A stretch of DNA of 33,380 bases from Clostridia bacterium (GTDB lineage Bacteria > Bacillota > Clostridia > Oscillospirales > CAG-272), in contig JAFVOQ010000046.1 in the NCBI GenBank assembly GCA_017505785.1, forward strand, positions 1-33,380. The letters are read 5' to 3'. Under the pieces are notes generated by a model that was given only the letters and a program-made list of their open reading frames with translations, had not been told where the DNA came from and did no database searches. Of the stretch, positions 1-6,192 are shown piece by piece; the stretch's first letter is position 1, and every line of letters begins with the position of its first letter. The translations under genes were made by a program, and so were the position numbers.

Positions 1-33
1 AGAACCTTTCCCTGTCGCCTCGGCGACAGAGAT

Positions 34-54
34 CGAGCTCCCCCGTGCCGCGCC
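34..54. repeat. 21-bp direct repeat, copy 1
   Basis: This GC-rich 21-mer, starting CGAGCTCCCC, recurs exactly at 815-835. Both copies lie at the edges of the non-coding block 1-879, and both sit next to hairpins (CTGTCGC/GCGACAG at 12-29 here). They look like shared ends of a dispersed intergenic repeat. No coding potential is evident. Confidence 0.7.
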
Positions 55-73
55 ATAAAGAAAAGCTCCCACC

Positions 74-105
74 TTGGGGCACCTGCGATAAAGCAGGTGC
101 CCCAA
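74..105. repeat. perfect 13-bp hairpin
   Basis: The arms 74-86 (starting TTGGGGCACC) and 93-105 are exact reverse complements around the 6-nt loop GATAAA. No T-run follows on either side, so it is not a textbook intrinsic terminator. It may end a transcript entering from the left or belong to the repeat mosaic around it. Confidence 0.6.
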
Positions 106-111
106 CGAAAT

Positions 112-256
112 TTGCCCATTCGGGCAAGTGAAATCGCTTCGCGGCGAAATATTTGCTTCGCAAATGTGAAATGTTCGCTTTGCGAACGTGGGCGAATTTC
201 ATTTCACATCGAGCAAAGCGAGATATTTCACTATATGCATTCGCATATTATTTCAC
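112..256. repeat. array of mini-hairpins spaced by GTGAAAT / ATTTCAC
   Basis: Small perfect hairpins follow one another: TTGCCC-attc-GGGCAA (112-127), ATTTGC-ttc-GCAAAT (151-165), GTTCGC-ttt-GCGAAC (173-187) and ATATGC-attc-GCATAT (233-248). The heptamer GTGAAAT lies at 128 and 166, and its reverse complement ATTTCAC at 201, 225 and 250. The spacers could therefore pair across the block and form a larger branched structure. Reading frames through it are by-products of the repeats. Confidence 0.6.
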
Positions 257-260
257 GTTG

Positions 261-538
261 ATAGCCGAAGGGAGCCGAACCCGACAGGTCTTTACAACCA
301 AAAATTCACCCCGACGGCGAGAAAAGCTCTTGCCATATCCGCATATGCCCGCGCGCTTTTCTCTTGCCGGAGCAAATTTTTGTTTTGTAAATACTGCTTC
401 GCACCTCTCGGCAAATAATTTTTTAGCAGATTTTGTTGTGCAAAGACGCAACAAAGTGTTACTTTGTAAGTCTTGGCACGGCAAAAGATACAAAAAAGTA
501 TTGCCGTGAGGCTGTTGTGTTCGGCTCCCTTCGGCTAT
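261..538. repeat. 278-bp element with perfect 20-bp terminal inverted repeats
   Basis: The left end 261-280 (ATAGCCGAAGGGAGCCGAAC) is the exact reverse complement of 519-538. The interior has no convincing gene but holds further inverted repeats, including GCGAGAAAAG/CTTTTCTC, TTTGTTG/CAACAAA, and ACGGCAA/TTGCCGT around 478-506. The design resembles a MITE or BIME: terminal inverted repeats, no transposase, high internal symmetry. No target-site duplication is obvious. Confidence 0.5.
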
Positions 539-539
539 A
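461..539 (+). repeat. 79-bp exact dispersed repeat, copy 1
   Basis: This stretch matches 26845-26923 base for base; the flanking bases differ on both sides. It forms the right end of the 261-538 inverted-repeat element and contains the arm GTTCGGCTCCCTTCGGCTAT. It also includes an internal palindrome, ACGGCAA...TTGCCGT. Confidence 0.9.
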
Positions 540-622
540 GCAAAACATTCCACTATATGCTTACCACCCGACAGTACACCTATAAGGTGTAACACACTAC
601 ACCTTGCATAGCAAGATGTGTA

Positions 623-657
623 AAAAGGAGTACGAACAAAATGTCCGTACTCCTTTT
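623..657. repeat. 12-bp hairpin, terminator-like
   Basis: AAAAGGAGTACG (623-634) pairs perfectly with CGTACTCCTTTT (646-657) around an 11-nt loop. A-rich and T-rich flanks make it a possible bidirectional terminator, but no gene ends nearby. It is more likely part of the repeat mosaic. Confidence 0.4.
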
Positions 658-660
658 GTT

Positions 661-737
661 GTAGGGCGGGGGTTCATCTCCCGCCGCTTTCTTTCCCTGT
701 ATTGTTTGTTGTCGGCGGCAGCAAGCCACCGCCCTAC
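661..737. repeat. imperfect inverted repeat (GTAGGGCGG...CCGCCCTAC)
   Basis: The left arm 661-687 begins GTAGGGCGGG and the right arm 711-737 ends CCGCCCTAC. The arms are imperfect complements, and the left arm can also form its own GGCGGG/CCCGCC hairpin. No open frame here has a ribosome binding site. Confidence 0.5.
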
Positions 738-814
738 GATATTTGCGGCAGTTAAAACCTGCTTTATGGAAGACTCCCCTTGTGTGGGGGCTTTTCTTTT
801 GCGGTATGGGGTGA

Positions 815-835
815 CGAGCTCCCCCGTGCCGCGCC
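815..835. repeat. 21-bp direct repeat, copy 2
   Basis: Exact copy of 34-54. The sequence just before it (about 776-812, CCCCTTGTGTGGGGG...) reads, on the opposite strand, similarly to the sequence just after copy 1. The two copies may therefore mark inverted modules of one repeat family. Confidence 0.65.
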
Positions 836-837
836 GC

Positions 838-871
838 AAAAAAGCCAAGCCTTCTCGGCTTGGCTTTTTTC
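838..871. terminator. bidirectional intrinsic terminator after the AraC-type gene
   Basis: AGCCAAGCC and GGCTTGGCT form a strong stem around TTCTC, flanked by an A-run on the left and a T-run on the right. It lies about 10 bp past the stop codon of the minus-strand regulator gene and can stop transcripts from either side. Confidence 0.85.
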
Positions 872-879
872 TATCTATC

Positions 880-1674
880 TCAATGCTTCTTCCTATAATC
901 CGTTGGCGAGATACCAAAGCTTTTCTTAAAAACAAAGCTGAAATAATTTGCCGAAGGGAAACCGCACAGCTCCGCCACCTCTTCCATGCTTTTTGAGGTG
1001 GTGGTAAGATACATTTTTGCTTTGTTGAGGCGCACGTATGTCACGTACTGTATCAGAGAAATGTTCATAACACCTCTAAAACGCTTGCAAAGGGTATTTT
1101 TTGATACAAAAAACCTCTTACTGATGCTATCGAGCGTAATAGTAGCCTGATAATTTTCATTGATATAGGCAACAATTTTAAGAACCGTGGTATCATTTGG
1201 CATATTTGTGGGAGAAATGCCCTGCGGTGCGATGGGTGAAAGCTCCTGCACGCCGAGATAAGCGATGAGCACCTTGGTAAAGGAGTGCAGATAATTACGG
1301 CGCACGGCGGCATCGCCAATACGATCTGTGGCAGCCTCTTTTAAAATTTGTGAAACAAAGGCAAGCTGCTCATCCGAAAGCGCAAAGGCAAGCTGCTCGG
1401 AAAGCCTTGAAATCTGCTTTTTCTCAAGCTCGTTTAAAAGGTCATCGGATATATACATATTGACCCTCATGTACGCGCCACCCTCGGTCTTATGGATGGC
1501 ATACGGTGGGATGACACACATAGAGCCTGCGTTCAAAAGAAAAAGCTTGTTTTCAACAAACACCTCTCGCTTACCTTCAAGCAAAAAATACAGCTCGAAA
1601 AAATTGTGTGACTGAAATTCAGTCATATTAAGGCTCGTTTCTTGTCTCCTTTTTTCTATTTCTAAAAAAGACAT
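880..1674 (-). CDS. AraC/XylS-family transcriptional regulator
   Basis: A 264-residue protein with an N-terminal cupin-like sensor region (about residues 20-75) and a C-terminal pair of helix-turn-helix motifs (about 178-264). The C-terminal half has the usual AraC pattern: YVTYVRLNKAKMYL, then EEVAELCGFPSANYFSFVFK, and a final G-x-SPTDYR. The start at 1674 is preceded by a purine-rich GGGGTGAG. It diverges from the Gfo/Idh-nagA-nagB operon across 184 bp with a promoter on each side, so it most likely senses an amino sugar or derivative and controls that operon. The family and layout are clear; the ligand is inference. Confidence 0.9.
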   Translation of the reverse strand: MSFLEIEKRRQETSLNMTEFQSHNFFELYFLLEGKREVFVENKLFLLNAGSMCVIPPYAIHKTEGGAYMRVNMYISDDLLNELEKKQISRLSEQLAFALSDEQLAFVSQILKEAATDRIGDAAVRRNYLHSFTKVLIAYLGVQELSPIAPQGISPTNMPNDTTVLKIVAYINENYQATITLDSISKRFFVSKNTLCKRFRGVMNISLIQYVTYVRLNKAKMYLTTTSKSMEEVAELCGFPSANYFSFVFKKSFGISPTDYRKKH

Positions 1675-1701
1675 GCTCTCACCCCACTCTCTTCAACTCT
1701 C

Positions 1702-1730
1702 ACTATACAACAATATTTTTTTGAAGTCAA
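1702..1730 (-). promoter_or_regulatory. sigma-A-type promoter of the AraC-type gene
   Basis: On the minus strand, TTGACT (1725-1730) lies 17 bp from TATAGT (1702-1707), about 27 bp upstream of the start codon. Confidence 0.7.
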
Positions 1731-1793
1731 CTACTTTTTCTTAAAAGTCTTGTATGATTTATGTAATTTTTTGAAAAAGCACGATGAAATTTA

Positions 1794-1823
1794 TTGGAAT
1801 ATACCGCTTGCTGCTGATATAAT
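1794..1823 (+). promoter_or_regulatory. sigma-A-type promoter of the amino-sugar operon
   Basis: TTGGAA (1794-1799), an 18-bp spacer and TATAAT (1818-1823) preceded by TG(A). An AGGAGG ribosome binding site follows at about 1847-1852. AraC-type activators usually bind just upstream of such a box, but I could not identify the operator. Confidence 0.7.
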
Positions 1824-1858
1824 AACAATATAAATCTTTTCTTTTCAGGAGGCACTTT

Positions 1859-3070
1859 ATGGAAAGAATTGCCGTAGTTGGCATGGGTTCACGCTTCTTT
1901 ACCCTGTTTGCCAAAAGGCTGAAAAACAACTATCCCGACCGCGCCAAGGTCGTGGGCGTTTGCGACACCAACCGCGTGCGGTGCGAATATTACAGGGATA
2001 CGATCGATGCCGACGTTGCGATATTTGACAACTTCGACAAAATGCTTGACGAGCTAAAGCCCGACTCTGTGATCGTGGCCACACCCGATTGCTACCACCA
2101 TGAATATATCATCAAGGCGCTGAAGAAGGGCTATCCCGTTTATTCTGAAAAGCCGATGACCACAACCGAGGAGAGCTGCCTTGCGATCCGCAAGGCGGAA
2201 AAGGAAACGGGAAAAAGCGTAACCGTTACCTTCAATTGCCGCTTTATGCCCTATTACGCAAGGATCAAGGAGCTTTTGATGAATGGTGCTGTGGGGCGTG
2301 TGCTTTCTATCCATTACGAATATCAGCTTGACACCAAGCACGGTGGCGATTATTTCAAGCGCTGGCATCGCTCGATTGAAACAAGCGGCGGCATGATGGT
2401 GCACAAAGCCACACACCATTTTGACATTGTAAACTGGCTGCTGGATGACGAGCCCGAGCGCGTGAGCGCACAAGGCAGAAGACTGTATTACGGCAATGAT
2501 GACCGCCCCCACGGCGAGCGTTGCTCCACCTGCCAGTACGCCAAGACCTGCCACAGCTACGAGGCCCATCACGAAAAAACAGGCACGCAAAATCTGTTTT
2601 TCAAGGCAGAGCACGTTGATGGCTACGTAAGAGATCACTGCGTGTTTAAGCCCGACACCAATATTTACGACACCATGTCGGTTTCGGTTGGATATAAAAA
2701 GGGCACGCTTCTTACCTACACGCTTGATATGTACTCCCCGCGCGAGGGCTATAACATGACCATTTACGGCACCGAGGGCAGAATTGAAGCATCTACTTTC
2801 TTTGGCGACAAGGACACGTACAAGATCATCCTCACAAAGCATACCGGCGAGGTGCAGGAGATCATCTTCCCTGCGGCCGCCGGCACGCACGCGGGTGGCG
2901 ATGACAGAATGCTTGAGATGTTCTTTGGCGGCGTGAAGGACGATCCACTCGGTCAGTGCTCAGATAGCTTTGACGGCGCAAAATCCGCGATGATCGGCAT
3001 TGCTGCCAACCGCAGCATAAAGGAAGGTGTTGCCGTTGACCTCACACCTATCCTTGATAAAATGAGATGA
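1859..3070 (+). CDS. Gfo/Idh/MocA-family NAD(P)-dependent oxidoreductase
   Basis: A 403-residue protein. The N-terminal Rossmann fold opens with IAVVGMGSRF, and the EKP motif (SEKPMTT, about residue 96-102) carries the usual catalytic Lys. The GFO_IDH_MocA C-terminal half includes GGMMVHKATHHFDIVNW, a likely substrate-site segment. A four-Cys set (CSTCQYAKTC, then DHCVF) fits the Cys-rich insertion seen in part of this family and may bind a structural metal. AGGAGG precedes the ATG. The stop overlaps the nagA start by 4 bp, so translation is probably coupled. From context it should oxidise, epimerise or release an N-acetylated amino sugar; some members of this fold are NAD-dependent glycosidases. 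Substrate unknown. Confidence 0.9.
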   Translation: MERIAVVGMGSRFFTLFAKRLKNNYPDRAKVVGVCDTNRVRCEYYRDTIDADVAIFDNFDKMLDELKPDSVIVATPDCYHHEYIIKALKKGYPVYSEKPMTTTEESCLAIRKAEKETGKSVTVTFNCRFMPYYARIKELLMNGAVGRVLSIHYEYQLDTKHGGDYFKRWHRSIETSGGMMVHKATHHFDIVNWLLDDEPERVSAQGRRLYYGNDDRPHGERCSTCQYAKTCHSYEAHHEKTGTQNLFFKAEHVDGYVRDHCVFKPDTNIYDTMSVSVGYKKGTLLTYTLDMYSPREGYNMTIYGTEGRIEASTFFGDKDTYKIILTKHTGEVQEIIFPAAAGTHAGGDDRMLEMFFGGVKDDPLGQCSDSFDGAKSAMIGIAANRSIKEGVAVDLTPILDKMR

Positions 3071-4233
3071 GAACGGCAATAAAGAACGCCAAGATCGTCA
3101 CGGCAAGTGAGGTGCTCACAGGACACGTGTGTGCATTTTCTGACGGCGTGATCGATTATATTGGCAAGGCGCCTATTGAGGCTGATGAATGGATCGATGC
3201 CAAGGGCTGCTACCTCATCCCCGGCTTTATCGAGCTGCATTGCCATGGCGGTGCGGGACTTGAATTTATGGATGCCAGCGTGCAGGAGATTGCAAAAATT
3301 GCCGATTTCCACCTCTCGCACGGCACCACAACGCTGCTTGCCACAACACTTGCAGCAAGTGATGCTGAAACAAAATGCGCACTCGACAGCATTGCAAAAT
3401 ACAAGCAAGCATGCCCCACGACAAGCATAGAGGGCGTGCACCTTGAGGGCCCGTGGCTGAATCCCCTACAATGCGGAGCACAAAATGTATCGCACATGAA
3501 GCTGCCCGATGCCACACAGCTTACCGCACTCAAGGAGCGTTATCCCTTTATCCTGCGCGCCAGTGCTGCCCCTGAGCTTGCGGGCGGCATGGAGTTTGGC
3601 AAGTGCGGCAAGGAGCTTGGTATCGTCATGTCCTTGGCACACACCGATGCAGATTTTGACGAAGCGCAGCAAGCACTTGAGAACGGCTATACCTTGATGA
3701 CACATCTTTACTCCGGCATGAACGGCGTCACGCGAAAAAACGCCTTCCGCACAGCAGGGGCTGTGGAGGCAGGACTTTATTTCGATGAATATTTTGTAGA
3801 GATCATTGCAGACGGCAAGCATCTGCCCGAAAATTTGCTTCGCTATATTTATAAGCTTAAGGGTGCAGACAGAATTGCTCTGATCACCGATGCGATCCGT
3901 GCCTGCGGCTTGCCCGAAGGAACAGAAACCGTGATCGGCAGCAGGAAAAACGGCTTGCCGGTGGTCGTTGAGGATGGCGTAGCAAAGCTCCTTAACCGCC
4001 AATCCTTTGCGGGCAGCGCCTCAAGCTTTGACACGATCTACAAAACCATGGCGAATGCCATTGGGCGAGATATGGTGGCGCTTTCCAAAATGGCATCGCT
4101 TGTGCCCGCCAAGATCATGGGCTGGACCGACCGCGGCGAGATCGCCATAGGCAAGCGCGCAGATCTTTTGCTGCTGGATGAAGACCTGAATATCAAAAAA
4201 ATAATAACAAACAAGGAGAATAGAATATCATGA
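3067..4233 (+). CDS. nagA: N-acetylglucosamine-6-phosphate deacetylase
   Basis: A 388-residue amidohydrolase, the usual length for NagA, which converts GlcNAc-6-phosphate to glucosamine-6-phosphate and acetate in the cytoplasm. Visible motifs: PGFIELHCHGGAG (metal-site His58/His60), HLEGPWL (metal ligand Glu127), AHTDAD (His192), MTHLYSGMN (His213) and LITDA (catalytic Asp275). The C-terminal GKRADLLLLD is typical of the fold. The ATG lies in ATGAGATGA, overlapping the oxidoreductase stop by 4 bp, and the gene's own stop overlaps nagB by 4 bp. Tightly coupled operon. Confidence 0.95.
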   Translation: MRTAIKNAKIVTASEVLTGHVCAFSDGVIDYIGKAPIEADEWIDAKGCYLIPGFIELHCHGGAGLEFMDASVQEIAKIADFHLSHGTTTLLATTLAASDAETKCALDSIAKYKQACPTTSIEGVHLEGPWLNPLQCGAQNVSHMKLPDATQLTALKERYPFILRASAAPELAGGMEFGKCGKELGIVMSLAHTDADFDEAQQALENGYTLMTHLYSGMNGVTRKNAFRTAGAVEAGLYFDEYFVEIIADGKHLPENLLRYIYKLKGADRIALITDAIRACGLPEGTETVIGSRKNGLPVVVEDGVAKLLNRQSFAGSASSFDTIYKTMANAIGRDMVALSKMASLVPAKIMGWTDRGEIAIGKRADLLLLDEDLNIKKIITNKENRIS

Positions 4234-4985
4234 TGAAATTAGTTGTAAGCACCACCAAAGAAGAGCTTGGCAAAAAATCCTCTGCACATGCCGCCGCACT
4301 GATCAACAAGGCAATTGAGGAAAACGGCAGCGCGCGCATCCTGCTTTCCACAGGCGCCTCGCAATTCCCTTTCTTTGATGAATTTGTAAAGGAGAATATC
4401 GATTGGAGCCGCGTTGAAATGTTCCACCTTGATGAGTACGTAGGCATCAGCGAGGAGCACCCCGCAAGCTTTAAGAGATACCTGATCGACCGCTTTGTTG
4501 CCAAGGTAAATCCCGGCAAGGTGCACCTCATCAACGGTAGTGAGGATCCCCAAAAGACGATCGCCGCGCTCACCGCGCTCCTCAATGAAAAGCCCGTTGA
4601 CGTGGGGCTTATTGGCATTGGCGAGAACGCACACATCGCCTTCAACGACCCGCCCGCAGATTTTGAGGCAAAGGAAGCATACCGTGTGGTAACGCTTGCC
4701 GAGCGTTGCCTGCAGCAGCAGATCGGCGAGGGGTGGTTCAAATCTGTTGAGGAAACCTACAAGCAGGCGATCAGCATGACCGCCCCCCAGATCATGAAGT
4801 GCAAGTCCATTATCAGCGTTGTTCCCTACAAGGTAAAGGCAGAAGCGATCTATAATACGCTCGTAAACGATGTCACACCCGATGTACCCGCAACGCTTAT
4901 GAAAAAGCACGCTGACTGCACGGTATACTGCGATGCAGATTCCGCAAGCCTGCTCAGCGACGAGCTCATCAAAAAATATCAATAA
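4230..4985 (+). CDS. nagB: glucosamine-6-phosphate deaminase (NagB family)
   Basis: A 251-residue protein of the NagB/RpiA/6-phosphogluconolactonase fold. It should convert glucosamine-6-phosphate to fructose-6-phosphate and ammonia, completing the NagA step. STGASQ (40-45) is the phosphate loop and FHLDEYVGI carries Asp68. The active-site stretch GENAHIAFND (131-140) keeps His135, but has Asn and Asp where E. coli NagB has the catalytic Asp141 and Glu148. Many Bacillota relatives probably share this GEN-x-HIAFNDPP form, so activity is likely but not certain. AAGGAG precedes ATGATG; the second ATG at 4233 is an alternative start. Last gene before a terminator. Confidence 0.85.
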   Translation: MMKLVVSTTKEELGKKSSAHAAALINKAIEENGSARILLSTGASQFPFFDEFVKENIDWSRVEMFHLDEYVGISEEHPASFKRYLIDRFVAKVNPGKVHLINGSEDPQKTIAALTALLNEKPVDVGLIGIGENAHIAFNDPPADFEAKEAYRVVTLAERCLQQQIGEGWFKSVEETYKQAISMTAPQIMKCKSIISVVPYKVKAEAIYNTLVNDVTPDVPATLMKKHADCTVYCDADSASLLSDELIKKYQ

Positions 4986-4996
4986 CATACAAAAAA

Positions 4997-5037
4997 GGCA
5001 GCGCTTATGGCAAAATAAGTGCTGCCCCTTTTATTTT
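4997..5037 (+). terminator. intrinsic terminator of the amino-sugar operon
   Basis: A 12-bp stem (GGCAGCGCTTAT with ATAAGTGCTGCC, one G-U pair) around a 6-nt loop is followed by a T-rich tail, CCCTTTTATTTTT. Confidence 0.85.
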
Positions 5038-5050
5038 TGATGGAATAGTT

Positions 5051-5090
5051 CTCACCCCTTTGGGCAAAACTGTTTTAGAAAGGCGGTGAG
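5051..5090 (+). promoter_or_regulatory. hairpin sequestering the ribosome binding site of the CPBP gene
   Basis: CTCACCCCTTT (5051-5061) pairs with AAAGG-c-GGTGAG (5079-5090), eleven base pairs with one bulged C at 5084. The right arm is the Shine-Dalgarno region for the ATG at 5097. The loop can form a second small stem, AAAAC/GTTTT. In this form the start site would be closed, which suggests translational control. Seen in the sequence; the function is inference. Confidence 0.5.
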
Positions 5091-5096
5091 CAATGC

Positions 5097-5720
5097 ATGA
5101 ACGAGAGATACGCGGTAAAAACCCTATCCTTTTTAACCGTTACATTGGCGGTCTACTTAATTTTGTGGCAAGCACTTGTGCGTTATTTCGATTTCCCCGT
5201 ATATTATTACGGGCGTCTGATTGAGGTGCTGTCGCTCTTGCTGTTTGCGGCTTTGGCATACTTTACACCTATGAAATTTGAGGATATGGGCATTATCGTG
5301 CCCCGTTCCACCCTTTTTCGCTCATTGGCACTGGGCACCGCTGTCGGACTTTTGTTTGTTGTGGGACTGATCACCTCTCGCGCCGTTCTCGGCATGGAGA
5401 TCACCTTTTCTTGGCACATTCGGGGGGATATTTCACGCCTAACCTATTTTTTGGTTGCGCCCTTTCAAGAGGTGCTTGCCAAAAGCGTGATGCTTTACAG
5501 CTTCGAGCTGGTTTTTGACAGGGCGCATCCGCACCTGTCAAACCTTATGTCAGCACTTACCTTCGGCGCGTTTCACGTGGTGTACGGCATTCAGATGATG
5601 CTGCTTGCCATGCTCCTATCCCTTGTAACGGGGTGGATATTTCGGCGTGAGCGCTGTGTGTGGGGGTGCGCCGTCACACATTTCGCTTGCGGATTTTTTC
5701 CCCTGTGCTTCGGCTTTTAA
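5097..5720 (+). CDS. CPBP-type (Abi/CAAX-protease-like) membrane protein
   Basis: A 207-residue, strongly hydrophobic protein with about six membrane segments. The CPBP glutamic-protease pattern is present in altered form: QEVLAK (Gln124-Glu125...Lys129) in place of EExxxR, then FGAFH (His160), then THFACG (His195). The first motif has lost one Glu and the Arg, so proteolytic activity is uncertain. The ATG at 5097 uses the AGGCGGTGAG site; a nearby ATG at 5093 is out of frame. It follows a terminator and has no clear promoter of its own. Relatives act in protein maturation, peptide immunity or stress, but nothing here fixes the role. Confidence 0.7.
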   Translation: MNERYAVKTLSFLTVTLAVYLILWQALVRYFDFPVYYYGRLIEVLSLLLFAALAYFTPMKFEDMGIIVPRSTLFRSLALGTAVGLLFVVGLITSRAVLGMEITFSWHIRGDISRLTYFLVAPFQEVLAKSVMLYSFELVFDRAHPHLSNLMSALTFGAFHVVYGIQMMLLAMLLSLVTGWIFRRERCVWGCAVTHFACGFFPLCFGF

Positions 5721-5724
5721 CGGG

Positions 5725-5753
5725 TTGCAAAATTTCTCGATGTGTGATATACT
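5725..5753 (+). promoter_or_regulatory. sigma-A-type promoter with extended -10
   Basis: TTGCAA (5725-5730), a 17-bp spacer and TGA-TATACT (-10 at 5748-5753). It lies 34 bp upstream of the small Cys-rich gene, starting just past the previous stop codon. Confidence 0.7.
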
Positions 5754-5787
5754 TTTAGCAACCACATCTGCCAAGGGGGAGCGCATA

Positions 5788-5988
5788 ATGCCAATGCAAC
5801 AGAAAAAGCTGCCGCAATCAAACTGCGAGAGCTGTGAGTTTTACGATTACGACGAATACTTTGAGGAGTATACCTGCTCCATGCGCCTTGACGAGGACGA
5901 AATGCGAAGATTTCTCACACGCGAAACCGCCTCATGCCCCTATTACCGCTTTTATGATGAATATAAAAGCGTACATAAGCAGATCTGA
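5788..5988 (+). CDS. small Cys-rich protein, probably DUF6472-like
   Basis: A 66-residue acidic protein. The ATG at 5788 is chosen because AAGGGGGA lies at the right distance and a good promoter sits just upstream; a longer frame would start before that promoter. It has CESCEFYDYDE near the N-terminus, a third Cys (YTCSM), then CPYYRFYDEYK and a basic end (VHKQI). This C-x2-C...C...CPYYR..DEYK pattern recurs in small Clostridia proteins of unknown function and suggests a metal-binding knuckle. The family name is from memory and tentative. It has its own promoter and terminator. Confidence 0.75.
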   Translation: MPMQQKKLPQSNCESCEFYDYDEYFEEYTCSMRLDEDEMRRFLTRETASCPYYRFYDEYKSVHKQI

Positions 5989-5998
5989 ACAAGCACCC

Positions 5999-6038
5999 AA
6001 AAGCCCTGTCCGCACCGCCGTGCGGACAGGGCTTTTTT
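5999..6038 (+). terminator. intrinsic terminator
   Basis: AAGCCCTGTCCGCA (6001-6014) pairs perfectly with TGCGGACAGGGCTT around CCGCCG and runs into a T6 tract, a few bases after the small Cys-rich gene. Confidence 0.9.
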
Positions 6039-6111
6039 GGTAATATCTTATAAAATGAAGAAAAATTCATAAAATTATCACACACATTGACGAAAAAATA
6101 GAGGTTTGCGG

Positions 6112-6140
6112 TTGATTTATTCGCGATAATGTGATAAAAT
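6112..6140 (+). promoter_or_regulatory. promoter of the Gld-like ABC operon
   Basis: TTGATT (6112-6117), a 17-bp spacer and TGA-TAAAAT (6135-6140). A leader of about 45 nt precedes the ATG at 6193; the ribosome binding site is AAAGGA. Confidence 0.65.
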
Positions 6141-6192
6141 ATTTCTATCTGTATAAACTGCGGCCCTGCACTGCCGCTGAAAGGAATTACAT

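Noticed and set aside
153..509. 118-codon plus-strand frame in the 5' non-coding block
   Set aside because: It runs through hairpin arrays and an inverted-repeat element, has no ribosome binding site and no protein-like composition.
1..880. Possible CRISPR array in the repeat-rich block
   Set aside because: The repeats are short palindromes of differing sequence without uniform repeat-spacer periodicity, and no cas gene is near.
604..996. 130-codon plus-strand frame
   Set aside because: It spans a hairpin, an inverted repeat and a terminator, then overlaps the AraC-type gene on the other strand.
2054..2890. 278-codon minus-strand frame
   Set aside because: It is a shadow of the Gfo/Idh/MocA gene with no motif, and its long open length reflects codon bias on the other strand.
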